From NCBI GenBank assembly GCA_963774405.1, contig CAVZEV010000005.1, positions 558,001 through 622,000 on the forward strand: a stretch of 64,000 bases of DNA, in the 5' to 3' direction. Positions within the stretch are counted from its first letter, which is position 1, and each line of letters opens with the position of its first letter. The translations under genes were made by a program, and so were the position numbers. The DNA comes from VRUE01 sp963774405. Lineage in GTDB: Bacteria > Actinomycetota > Thermoleophilia > Solirubrobacterales > 70-9. Positions 45,326 through 54,185 of this stretch are shown one piece after another. Below the pieces are notes generated by a model. It was not told the DNA's origin, did no database searches, and saw nothing but the letters and a program-made list of their open reading frames with translations.

Positions 45326-46369
45326 GTGGATTTCGAGTCGGATTCGAGCGGGGCCGAAGTGTGGGATCAGGAGTCGGCTTTTCGAGTCGCGCTGCGGGAA
45401 GGCCAGCACGACGAGGCTCGCGAGATCGCCGAGCGGGGTGTCTGCGATCCGGAGACAGCCGACTGGGAAGTGACAGACATGCTCGAGGCGATTGGCCTCT
45501 CGCTCGCTGCGGCCGGCGAGTACGACGAGTCGATCGCCACCTTCGAGCGGGCCATTGAGCTGGACTGGGGCGTGGTTCCGGACGGGCGCTGCGAGATCGC
45601 TCGGGTGCTTGTCGAAGCGGGCCGCCATGACGAGGCGGATGCGCTCTGGCTGGAGCTGTGGGCGGCTGATCCGGAAGAACAGTGGACGCTGAACGCTGGT
45701 GGCCTCTCCTACCACGAGGCAGGCAGGGACGAGGAGGCGGTCAAGTGGCTCGGCGAAGGTCTCCGGCTCGCGCTCTCCGACGACGACTCACTGCGGATCG
45801 TCGACCAGATGTCCGACTCGCGGCGCCTGAGCCTGAAGCGGCTCGGTCGTGAGCCGGACGCCCTCGAGCACGAGGTTGAGGCGTTCCGGGCGAGGAAAGA
45901 CGTCGGGGAGACACTCCGGGTTGAAACGGACCGCGACTTGGACCGCCGGCTTGGGATTCCTCCTCGCTCGACGTCCCTGGAGGCCACGTGGCTTCGAGAG
46001 GGGGACGATCTGGAGGCCCGCAGGCGCTGGCCGATGTGGGTCGCCGGCCTGGCGGTCGACGAGCCGTTCGCAGACCGCGCCGCTCGGATGGAGCTGTCCT
46101 TGCGCAAACGCCGCGCCGAAGGCGACGGGCCGATCGTCATCGTCACGCTCGATTTTGAGCATTTCGTCCGCTGGTGTGAGGGGAGCGGATACGATCCGGC
46201 CGATCGTCGCTCGCGCGGCACCTACATGCTGGCCGACGAGCGTCAGTCCGTCGCCGAGCAGCGCTGGCCGCCGGGCCGCAACGAGCCATGCTGGTGCGGG
46301 AGCGAACGCAAGTACAAGCGCTGCTGCGGCGGGGTGTCAGGGGACAGCGAGCTCCAGGCCGCGGCCTGA
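45326..46369 (+). CDS. TPR-like protein with C-terminal SEC-C zinc motif
   Basis: From the GTG at 45326 the protein has 347 residues. The N-terminal half is tetratricopeptide-like (EYDESIATFERAIELDWGVV, GRHDEADALWLELWAADPEE, EAGRDEEAVKWLGEGLRLAL). The C-terminus is a SEC-C motif, GRNEPCWCGSERKYKRCCGG. SEC-C binds zinc and nucleic acid or protein partners. ATG at 45275 is possible but its extra residues look non-coding. It overlaps the next gene (TGATG). Confidence 0.78.
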   Translation: MDFESDSSGAEVWDQESAFRVALREGQHDEAREIAERGVCDPETADWEVTDMLEAIGLSLAAAGEYDESIATFERAIELDWGVVPDGRCEIARVLVEAGRHDEADALWLELWAADPEEQWTLNAGGLSYHEAGRDEEAVKWLGEGLRLALSDDDSLRIVDQMSDSRRLSLKRLGREPDALEHEVEAFRARKDVGETLRVETDRDLDRRLGIPPRSTSLEATWLREGDDLEARRRWPMWVAGLAVDEPFADRAARMELSLRKRRAEGDGPIVIVTLDFEHFVRWCEGSGYDPADRRSRGTYMLADERQSVAEQRWPPGRNEPCWCGSERKYKRCCGGVSGDSELQAAA

Positions 46370-47745
46370 TGCCGGTCGAGCTGTCGGAGCGGGAGCTGCG
46401 CGACGCGATCGCTGTCGTCGGCGAGTGGGATCGCGAGGGCGCGCAGTCGGCCCAGTCGGCGTTCGAATGGATGGGCTGGGAAGGTGGGGAACCACTGTTC
46501 CTGCGCCGCTACGACGTGCAGCTTTTCGTCTGGTACGTCCTGCCGCGCAAGTACCTCGTCGGACTCGAGGGCAAGGAGGCCGTGGCGGCTGCGCTGGCCA
46601 AGACGCTGGAGCGCCTCGGCGGTCAGGCTGCCGGCTACGCCGATGTCTGCCGCGCGCCGGAGACGCAGCGACTCCTCCGCGCCTGGGAGGCGGAGAACCC
46701 GGCGGCCCCGCGGGACTTCCGGAAGCTGCTCGACGGCTCCGGGATCGAGCCGCCAGACACCGATCTCCTGGCCTGGGGCTCGGTGATGGGCTTCGAGGAG
46801 GCTCGCGTGCGCGAGCAGGTCGCGACCGCGTTGGAGGAAGCGATCGAGTCGCGGGGCCTCGCCCCGGGGAGTCGCGGCTTCGCCCGCTGCCAGGCCGAGG
46901 TCGCCAAAGCGGCCCTTCTCGGGCCGTGGGATGGCGAGGACGGGCGCAGCCGCCTGCGAGCGGTGCAGGACGAGCGCCTGGAGGGCTGGCTTCAGCGCGG
47001 CCCCGGTGGACGCGCGGACGCGCGGCGGGCCGTTCTCGATGGCATCGCGGCCACGGTGTCCGCTGAGCCGCCGGCGATCGATCCAGAGGGAGCGCGCTCG
47101 GCGCTCGAGCCGGCTCTCTGGTTGCTCGAACAGGGAAGCGACGGCATCGGCCTCACCCAGACCGGCGCTCTCAACCGTGCGCTGGTCCGTGAGGTGGCGG
47201 AGCACTGGCCGAGCTGGTGGGAGGCCGACCTTTTCGGCCCTCCGCACCGCGAAGACGACGTGACTCCGCTCTGGGAGCTGCACCAGCTGCTGCGTGAGCT
47301 TCGCCTACTCCGCCGCAAGGGCCGCCGGGTGCTGACGACGAAACGAGGCCGGGAGCTGTCGGGCGACCCACCCGCGCTGCTCGAAGCGCTCGCAACGGAG
47401 CTGCTCCGCGGCGAGAACTTCTACGCTGCCTGCGCGGAGCTCGCCGTCGCGCTGATCCTCGGCGGCGCGCCGGCCGACTACGGCGAGACGCTCGCAGAGC
47501 GGGTTCAGCCTGCGGTCGCCGCCGCAGGGTGGCGAGCTGGGGAGGAGCCGCCGAGTGTGCGCGACGTTTCCTGGCACATTGCCTCATTCCTGCGGCCCGC
47601 CGAGGCGATCGGCGTGCTCGTCGACGAGGGCAGTGGCTCGCGTCTGTCACGCAAGCCGCTGATCCTCACCGAGGCCGGGCGCGCCGCCCTCACAGCGGCG
47701 TTGCGGGCTCGGGCCCTTGCGCCCGCTCACTCGATTCGACCGTAA
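46369..47745 (+). CDS. unrecognised protein coupled to the SEC-C gene
   Basis: The 458-residue protein, Glu/Arg/Leu-rich and largely helical, has no membrane segments. The C-terminal third contains LWELHQLLRELRLLRRKGRR then VLTTKRGRELSGDPPALLEA, the winged-helix-like tail common in pRiA4b ORF-3-type proteins, and later RDVSWHIASFLRPAEAIGVL. The N-terminal ~250 residues have only a Trp/Tyr-rich patch (MGWEGGEPLFLRRYDVQLFV). I recognise no catalytic residues. The TGATG overlap suggests it works together with the SEC-C protein. Confidence 0.7.
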   Translation: MPVELSERELRDAIAVVGEWDREGAQSAQSAFEWMGWEGGEPLFLRRYDVQLFVWYVLPRKYLVGLEGKEAVAAALAKTLERLGGQAAGYADVCRAPETQRLLRAWEAENPAAPRDFRKLLDGSGIEPPDTDLLAWGSVMGFEEARVREQVATALEEAIESRGLAPGSRGFARCQAEVAKAALLGPWDGEDGRSRLRAVQDERLEGWLQRGPGGRADARRAVLDGIAATVSAEPPAIDPEGARSALEPALWLLEQGSDGIGLTQTGALNRALVREVAEHWPSWWEADLFGPPHREDDVTPLWELHQLLRELRLLRRKGRRVLTTKRGRELSGDPPALLEALATELLRGENFYAACAELAVALILGGAPADYGETLAERVQPAVAAAGWRAGEEPPSVRDVSWHIASFLRPAEAIGVLVDEGSGSRLSRKPLILTEAGRAALTAALRARALAPAHSIRP

Positions 47746-47814
47746 GCGTTCCCCTACGCAGCGTCCGGGTACGTCCCGTCCCGTTCGGACCCCCCCACAG
47801 CTTGCCGGTCCGGA

Positions 47815-48147
47815 CTACCGAGCCCTGCGTCTCTGTTGCGTCAGTTCCTTGGTCCTGTCGATCAGGCGCTCGAGCAACTCGGGGTCGACGAGGAGGACCG
47901 CGACCTCGTCCTCGGCGGGGAAGAGCAGGACCATGCGGAAGTTGTCGCGCAGCCTGAGGATGCAGAGGTGCTCGACGCCCGCGCCCGAGAGTCGGTAGTG
48001 GGCCGCCCTGCAGCCGATCTGCTGAAGTTCGGCTCGTGCTTGTTTCACAGCCCGTGCCTGGACGCCCCGCAGGGCTTTGACGTCCTCGGCGGCCTCCCTG
48101 GTCAGCCAGACATCGAAGGGTGGTTTAGAACCCCTCGGGCCACTCAC
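47815..48147 (-). CDS. RelE/ParE-like toxin
   Basis: The 110-residue protein from GTG has the RelE-fold pattern KPPFDVWLTREAAEDVKALR, ARAVKQARAELQQIG, YRLSGAGVEHLCILRLRDNF and RMVLLFPAEDEVAVLLV. RelE-type toxins cut mRNA on the ribosome; ParE-type ones inhibit gyrase, and sequence does not decide. It overlaps the upstream antitoxin-like gene by 23 nt. Confidence 0.78.
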   Translation of the reverse strand: MSGPRGSKPPFDVWLTREAAEDVKALRGVQARAVKQARAELQQIGCRAAHYRLSGAGVEHLCILRLRDNFRMVLLFPAEDEVAVLLVDPELLERLIDRTKELTQQRRRAR

Positions 48148-48544
48148 CGCGTTCCCCGCGCTTCGCCTGGGCAAGCGAGGCGCGGAAGCGGGCGTCCTCT
48201 TTCAGTTCGTCCAGCTCGAGCTTGTTGAGTAGCGCCGCGGTGAGGTCGCGGTCCTGGCCGGCAGCCCTGATTTCCTCGAGCGCCTCGCGCGCCGTCAGAA
48301 CGCTGTCGAGTGAAACGCGCTTGGGCCTCTCCGCGCGTAGCTCAAGGATTCCCCGTCGACACCAGACGTCGATCGTGTGGTCGGAGACTTCGAGGACGTC
48401 CTGTGCGGAACGGACACGGATCGGTGGGAGCTCCTTCACCTGCTCCCAGGCGAGCGCGCGGATCTTCCCGCCGACCTCTCCCGCCTGATCGGCCAGGCTC
48501 CGATATCCATCGACGAAGTGCAGGGTTCGCTCGAGCTCGGCCAT
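48125..48544 (-). CDS. helix-turn-helix antitoxin-like protein
   Basis: From the ATG at 48544 the product has 139 residues. The middle reads RVRSAQDVLEVSDHTIDVWC then RRGILELRAERPKRVSLDSV, a MerR/excisionase-like HTH that would bind the operon's own promoter. The C-terminus (LDELKEDARFRASLAQAKRG) could wrap the RelE-like toxin encoded downstream with overlap. Confidence 0.75.
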   Translation of the reverse strand: MAELERTLHFVDGYRSLADQAGEVGGKIRALAWEQVKELPPIRVRSAQDVLEVSDHTIDVWCRRGILELRAERPKRVSLDSVLTAREALEEIRAAGQDRDLTAALLNKLELDELKEDARFRASLAQAKRGERGEWPEGF

Positions 48545-48664
48545 CTCCCGCTCCACCGCGCCTTCGGATTTCGTTGGCCAGTCGATTTCCCGCGCGGCCG
48601 CGCGGCCTTGTCCCGAAGATTTCCGGCTTTGGCGGTCCGTGCTTTTGTCCTCGTCCCGGGGGCC

Positions 48665-48892
48665 ATGAGCATGCCGAAGATATCCAGCAAGCACCAGGTG
48701 ACCCTTCCCGTCGCTGCATTGGAGGAGGCTGGGCTGCGCGCCGGGGATAAGGTCGTGATCGAGGCCCTCGGGGAGGGTGAGGTTCGAATCCGCCGCGGTG
48801 CCGTGTCCTTCGAGAACGCCTTCGGGGCGCTCACCGGCTCCTATCCGCCGGGTTACCTCGAGCGACTCGACGCCGAGGACGAGGCGCGTTGA
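48665..48892 (+). CDS. AbrB/MazE-type antitoxin
   Basis: The 75-residue protein begins with a swapped-hairpin AbrB domain: MPKISSKHQVTLPVAALEEA then GLRAGDKVVIEALGEGEVRI, as in VapB antitoxins. The acidic C-terminus (LERLDAEDEAR) would bind the toxin. Its stop overlaps the PIN-domain gene start (TTGA). Confidence 0.88.
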   Translation: MSMPKISSKHQVTLPVAALEEAGLRAGDKVVIEALGEGEVRIRRGAVSFENAFGALTGSYPPGYLERLDAEDEAR

Positions 48893-49296
48893 AGCTTGTG
48901 CTGGGCGCCGATGTCCTGATCGGCGCCCTCGACAGCTCTGACTCCCACCACGCCCAGGCGCGCGAGCTCTTCACCGAGTGGCGGGAGCAGCAGGCGACGC
49001 AACTGATTAGCGTCGTCAATCTCTCCGAGGTGCTGGTCGGCCCGAGCTTGGACTCCGAGCGGCTGCGAGCGGCGCGCGAGGCGATCGCCGCCCTGGGCGT
49101 CGAGGTCCATCGGCCGGGAGAGGCGATAGGAGTGCGCGCCGCCCGGCTGCGTGGCAGCCATCCGATCAGCCTTCCCGACGCCTATTGCCTGGCCACCGCC
49201 GGGCATACCGGGGCGACGGTGGCTTCCTTCGATCGCAAGGTGCTCCGTGCGGCAGGGGCGGAGCACCTTCCCATCGCGCCGTCGGCCGGCACGTAG
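48889..49296 (+). CDS. PIN-domain toxin, VapC-like
   Basis: The 135-residue protein carries PIN-domain acidic residues: LVLGADVLIGALDSSD at the start, NLSEVLVGP in the middle, and LPDAYCLATAGHTGATVASF at the end. The first Asp lies in GAD rather than the usual DTS/DAN. VapC toxins cleave RNA such as tRNA or rRNA. The start is TTG, coupled to the antitoxin. Confidence 0.88.
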   Translation: MKLVLGADVLIGALDSSDSHHAQARELFTEWREQQATQLISVVNLSEVLVGPSLDSERLRAAREAIAALGVEVHRPGEAIGVRAARLRGSHPISLPDAYCLATAGHTGATVASFDRKVLRAAGAEHLPIAPSAGT

Positions 49297-49377
49297 ATCA
49301 CCCAGAGACCGGAAGCCGGCTCGAAGCGCTCCCCTACCATGCGTCCGCCGGCGCAGTTCCGATTACGAGGAGGAGAG

Positions 49378-50271
49378 ATGCCGTACGAAACCCTGCTCTA
49401 TGACACGCAAGGCGTCGTGGCGACGATCACGCTGAATCGTCCCGACCGTCTCAACACGATCGTTCCGCCGATGCCCGAGGAGCTGGAGAGCGCCGTTGAC
49501 GAGGCTGTGAACGACACCGCGGTGAAGGTGATCGTGGTGCGGGGTGCCGGGCGCTCCTTCTGCGCGGGTTTCGATTTCGGTGACGGCTTTCATCACTGGG
49601 ACGAGCAGTTGACGACCGACGGCGCCTGGGACCCGGGCAAGGACTTCGTCTTCGCCACCGCGCCGTCGAGCGGGCCCGTGCCGAAGTTCATGTCGCTGTG
49701 GCGCTCGCCCAAGCCCGTGATCGCCCAGGTGCACGGTTGGTGTGTGGGCGGTGGCAGCGACATGGCCCTGTGTGCCGACCTCGTGATCGCAAGCGAGGAC
49801 GCTCGGATCGGCACGTCCTACTCGCGCATGTGGGGCTCCTACCTGACCGGTATGTGGCTGTATCGCCTCGGGCTCACAAAGGCGAAGGAGTATGCGCTCA
49901 GCGGCAAGCCGCTCTCCGGCCGTGAAGCGGCCGACGTAGGGTTGATCAACGGCTCGGTGCCGTTCGAGCGCCTCGAGCAGGAGGTCGCAGAGCGCGCGGA
50001 GCAGCTCGCAAGCATCCCGCTCTCGCAGCTCTCGGCGATGAAGCTCGTCGTCAACCAGGCCTACGACAACATGGGGCTCAACTCGACGCAGACTCTGGGG
50101 CCGATCCTCGACGGGCTGATGCGCAACACGCCCGAGGCGGCCGAGTTCATCGAGCGTGCCGAAAGCGAGGGAGTGCAAGCCGCCGTGGCACGTCGCGACG
50201 GGCCGTTCGGCGACTACAGCCAGGCGCCCCCGGAGGAACAACCCGACCCGGCAAACGTGATCGTTCCGTAG
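49378..50271 (+). CDS. enoyl-CoA hydratase/isomerase (crotonase) family protein
   Basis: The 297-residue protein starts at ATG after AGGAGGAG. Crotonase motifs are VVATITLNRPDRLNTI, RGAGRSFCAGFDFGDG (oxyanion hole), PKPVIAQVHGWCVGGGSDMA and IASEDARIGTSYSRMWG. The usual catalytic Glu positions are not conserved clearly (GSYLTGMWLYRLG), so it may be a hydrolase or isomerase rather than a hydratase. CoA thioester metabolism is safe; the substrate is unknown. Confidence 0.88.
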   Translation: MPYETLLYDTQGVVATITLNRPDRLNTIVPPMPEELESAVDEAVNDTAVKVIVVRGAGRSFCAGFDFGDGFHHWDEQLTTDGAWDPGKDFVFATAPSSGPVPKFMSLWRSPKPVIAQVHGWCVGGGSDMALCADLVIASEDARIGTSYSRMWGSYLTGMWLYRLGLTKAKEYALSGKPLSGREAADVGLINGSVPFERLEQEVAERAEQLASIPLSQLSAMKLVVNQAYDNMGLNSTQTLGPILDGLMRNTPEAAEFIERAESEGVQAAVARRDGPFGDYSQAPPEEQPDPANVIVP

Positions 50272-50278
50272 CCTGAGC

Positions 50279-53114
50279 GTGAGCACGGCGAGGCTCTTCG
50301 AGCGCGAAGCGGAGCTGGCCCGGATCGAGGACGCGATCGGCGCTGCGCAGCGCGGCAGCGGCCGCCTCGTCTTCTTTGAGGGGGAAGCCGGGATCGGCAA
50401 GACGAGCCTGCTCGAGGCCGGGGCGGCGATGGCGGCAGAGCGCGATTTCGAGGCTCCTCCGAGCCCGCGCCGGCGTGCTTGAGCGCGGGCTTGGCTTCGG
50501 CGTTGTGCGGCAGCTCCTGGAGGAGACGGTGGTACGGGCCTCGCCAACCGAGCGCGACGCGCTGCTCGCCGGTGCGGCGGCGCTGGCGGCACCTGTCCTC
50601 GGGCTCGAGGCGGAGCCGCTCGCCGCTGTCCCCGGCGAAGAGTTCACCTCGATGCACGGGCTCTACTGGCTGGCTTGCAACCTCGCCGCCCGCCGCCCGC
50701 TGCTGCTCGTCGTCGACGACGCGCAATGGTCCGACGAGATCTCCCTGCGCTGGCTGCTCTACCTGGCGCAACGGATCGAGGGCCTGCGGATCTCGCTCCT
50801 GATCGCCGTCCGCAGCGACGAGCCCGACGGCGGCCGACCGCTGCTCGAAGCTCTCGCCGCCGAGCCCGCCGCCGACCTTGCTCGGCCGGCGGCGCTCAGC
50901 GAGGAAGCGACGACGGCACTGCTCTGCCGCCTCTGGGGCGAAGCGGTCGAGCCTGCGCTGGGGCGGGCCTGCCGCGAGTGGACCGGCGGCAACCCGTGGT
51001 TCCTCGCCGAGCTGGGCGCCGAGCTGGCGGGCAGCGGTCTCGGTTCCAGGGAGGACGGGCCGGCGCGCCTGCGCGAGCTGATTCCGGACGACGTTGCCCG
51101 GGTTACCCTGCTGCGGCTCCAGCGCCTGCCCGAGTCGGCGCTGGAGCTGGCGCGGGCGGCTGCCATCCTCGGCAGCGGCGCCGAGCTGCGCGAGGCGGCG
51201 GCCCTCGCCGGGCTCGGCGACGACGCGATCGACGCCTGCGACAGCTTGGTCGAGGCGCGGGTGCTGGAGCCGGGCCGGCCGCTGCGCTTCGTCCACCCGA
51301 TGGTCCGCGGCGTCGTCTACGAGGCGCTTCCCGGCGCCCGCCGCGCTGTCGACCACCTGCGCGCCGCCCGCCTCTTCGACCGCGACGGCGCTTCGCCGGA
51401 GCGGGTCGCGGCACATTTGCTGCTCAGCCATCCGAGCGGCGACGAGTGGGTGGTGCAGCGGCTGCGCGCCGCGGCGGACCTGGAGCGGGCGCGCGGCAGC
51501 CACGCCGCGGCCGTGCTGCTGCTCGCCCGGGCGCTGCAGGAGCCGCCGCCGGCCGCCGCCAGGCCCCAGCTCCTGTTCGAGCTGGGGTCCGAGCAGTTCC
51601 TCGTCCACGATCCGGCCGCGGTGGCGACGCTCGAGCTTGCCCTGGCCGCAGCCGCCGAGCCGCCGTCGCGCGCCGCCGTCGCGATTGCGCTCGGTCGCCT
51701 TCTTATCTTCGCCGGCCGGGCCCGCGAGGCTCTGGCACGGATCGACGAGGCGCTGCCCGGACTCAAGCCCGACAGCGACGCGAGGCTCGAGCTGGAAGCG
51801 CTGCGACTCGCCGCTGCCACCAGCGACCTTGAGTTGCTCGAGGTCGCCGAGGAGCAGACCGAGCGGCTGATGTCGGTGCCTCGCCCGAGCTCGCGGGGCG
51901 GCCGGATGGCCAACGTCCTGCTCAGCTACCAGGCGGCGATCGCCGGCGAGCCGGCCGCGGAGACGGCGGCCCTGGCGCGCCTCGCCCTCGCGGACGGCCT
52001 CCTGCTCCACGACTCACTCGACAGTCCCGACGCGTTCGTCGTCTCGATCAGCATGCTGGCGATCTGCGACGAGCTGGAGGAGGCTGAGCGCCACTACACG
52101 GAGGTGACCGAGCTGTGTCGGGCGAGCGGGCGGGCGCTGGGCTTCGCGCTCGCCTCCTGCTTTCGCAGCTGGACGAGCAACCTGCTCGGCCGCCTCGCGG
52201 AGGCCGAGCTGCAGGCTCGTGACGCCCTCGCCTTCGCCGACGCCTCGCCCGCCCTGGCCACCGCCGTCGGCGGCTTCGCCGCGGCGCACCTGGCGCAGAC
52301 GCTGATCGAGCGCGACGAGCTGGTCGAGGCCGCCGCGGTGCTGGAGCGGGCAGAGGGAGGCGCGGCCGCCGAGCCGCCGATGACCTGGGCCCGCAGCCTC
52401 GCCTTCGCCGGCGGTCTGCTGCTCGCCGCTCGCGGCCGTCACGCGGAGGCTGCGGAGGCGCTGCTCTCCTGCGGCCGCCTCCACCAACAGGCGGGGATCG
52501 TCAACCCGGCTGTCGTTCCCTGGCGCTCGCAAGCGGCACTGGCCCTGCAGCGGGCCGGCGAGGGCGGCCAAGCCCGCCGGTTGGCCACCGAGGAGCTCGA
52601 GCTCGCCCGCCGTTTCGGCGCGCCCCGCCCGATCGGCGTCGCCCTGCGCGCCGCCGGCCTCGTCGAGGGTGGTGAGCCCGGGTTGGCGATGCTGTCCGAG
52701 TCGGTCGCGGTGCTGCGCGAGTCGCCGGCGCGGCTCGAGCTCGCCCACTCGAGCGCCGCGCTCGGCGCCGCCCTGCGCCGCGCCGGGCGCCGCTCGCAGG
52801 CCCGCGAGGCACTCGGCGAGGGGCTGGAGCTGGCGCTGTCCTGCACAATGGAGCGGCTGGCAGAGGAGGCGCGCTCGGAGCTGCGGCTGCTCGGCAGCCG
52901 ACCGCGCTCGGAGTTGCGCAGCGGCGCCGGCGCGCTGACGCCGGCCGAGCGGCGGGTGGCGGAGATGGCGGCAGGGGGGATGTCGAACCCGGAGATCGCC
53001 CAGGCGCTCTTCGTGACCAGGGCGACGGTCGAATCCCACCTGCACGCCGCCTACCGCAAGCTCGGGATCGGCTCCCGCGATCAGCTCGGCGACGCCCTCG
53101 GCGAATCTCAATGA
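50279..53114 (+). CDS. LAL-type transcriptional regulator (AAA ATPase plus LuxR HTH), frameshifted as given
   Basis: The first frame (GTG start) contains LFEREAELARIEDAIGAAQR and Walker A GEAGIGKTSLLEAG. An extra C near 50455 shifts the frame, and the rest follows: LRARAGVLERGLGFGVVRQL, Walker B LLLVVDDAQWSDE, a long TPR-like helical region, and a LuxR HTH at the end (LTPAERRVAEMAAGGMSNPE, RATVESHLHAAYRKLGI). The joined protein is about 944 residues, normal for the family. LAL regulators activate genes in response to a bound ligand. It follows the crotonase gene by 7 nt. Confidence 0.88.
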
Positions 53115-53148
53115 GCCTCATTGATGCGAAGCGCAGCGCCGCCGTCCT

Positions 53149-54120
53149 ATGGTCGCCGCCGTCATGCGCGCTCTCGTCGCACCGCTCCTGCTCGTCCTCG
53201 CGGCGTCCCTGACGCTCGCCCCGGCCGCCGGCGCGGCCGCCGCGAAGGGCCCGGACAAGGTCCAACCGAAGCTGCAGGTGACCGCGGCCAGGGTCACCGG
53301 GACGTCGCTTCGATTCACCGTCACGGTGACCTTCTCGCCGCCGAGCGGGACGAGCGCCGCCGCTGCCTGCAAGGGCAAGCTGGGCCTGAGCGAGAAGGTG
53401 AAGCACGGCAAGGCGCCCCACTGGAGCGGCCGGCTGAAGGCGATGGCGGGCCTCTGCGTGGCGCCGGTCAAGGGCCGGCTGCCGGCCAAGCTGTTCAAAC
53501 ACCGGGTCGCCTTCGAGCTTGCCTTCGCCGGCAACGACAAGGTCGCCGCGTTCTCCCGTTCCTCTCAGCTGAGGCTGAGCGCCCCCAAATCCACCCACCC
53601 CGGGGGCCGCTCGGAAGCGAGCAGCCCCGCTGGAGCCGGCCCCGGGCCGGGCAGCCCCGGCCCAGAACCGTCTGGCCCCCAACGCGTGGTCTACACCGCC
53701 GCTGACGGCTACTGGGAAGGCGCGGGCCTGTGGGACACCGGCTCGGGGGGAAGCGTCGCCTTCCTGGTCGAAGACGGGGTCATCTCCAAGGTCAACTCCT
53801 TCTCCACCTTCCTGATGCGGTGCGAGAAGACGGACAGCCTCCCCAAAGTCACCTATCTCTACAGGGAGCTCAACTATTACCAGCGCGAAGTCGGACTGGG
53901 GCCCGACGGAAAGTTCCACGACGAATACACCGAAAGGATCGAAGACCCGGACTTCGACACGGAAGTCCCCTGGCTGGTGCACGGGCAGCTCGGCCCGTCC
54001 TCGGGAACGATGGTCTTCGAAGCCCACGACGCGCACCTCGAGGAACACTTCCCCGCGGAACCCGAACACTCGTTCAGCGAATGCCACGCGAGCATCACCC
54101 TCGCGGTCGGCAAGCACTGA
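53149..54120 (+). CDS. secreted protein of unknown function with Pro/Gly linker
   Basis: The 323-residue product has a signal peptide (about 1-30, ending AAGAAAAKG), a first beta-rich domain (about 35-145) similar to Ig-like folds, and a Gly/Pro/Ser linker (about 150-180). A second domain (about 182-323) includes YTAADGYWEGAGLWDTGSGG and CEKTDSLPKVTYLY and ends ECHASITLAVGKH. It has no catalytic signature. The second domain uses GAA for Glu far more than the first, hinting at different origins. Confidence 0.75.
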   Translation: MVAAVMRALVAPLLLVLAASLTLAPAAGAAAAKGPDKVQPKLQVTAARVTGTSLRFTVTVTFSPPSGTSAAAACKGKLGLSEKVKHGKAPHWSGRLKAMAGLCVAPVKGRLPAKLFKHRVAFELAFAGNDKVAAFSRSSQLRLSAPKSTHPGGRSEASSPAGAGPGPGSPGPEPSGPQRVVYTAADGYWEGAGLWDTGSGGSVAFLVEDGVISKVNSFSTFLMRCEKTDSLPKVTYLYRELNYYQREVGLGPDGKFHDEYTERIEDPDFDTEVPWLVHGQLGPSSGTMVFEAHDAHLEEHFPAEPEHSFSECHASITLAVGKH

Positions 54121-54185
54121 GCTTCACCGCTGCCCCGCCGATGCGGGAGGAGTTACGGTAAGGAGCACATTCGGGGGAGGCGGGA

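Noticed and set aside
54121..54185. Possible cobalamin riboswitch before cobQ
   Set aside because: Only 65 nt, and I see no B12-box (GCCACTG) or the expected stems.
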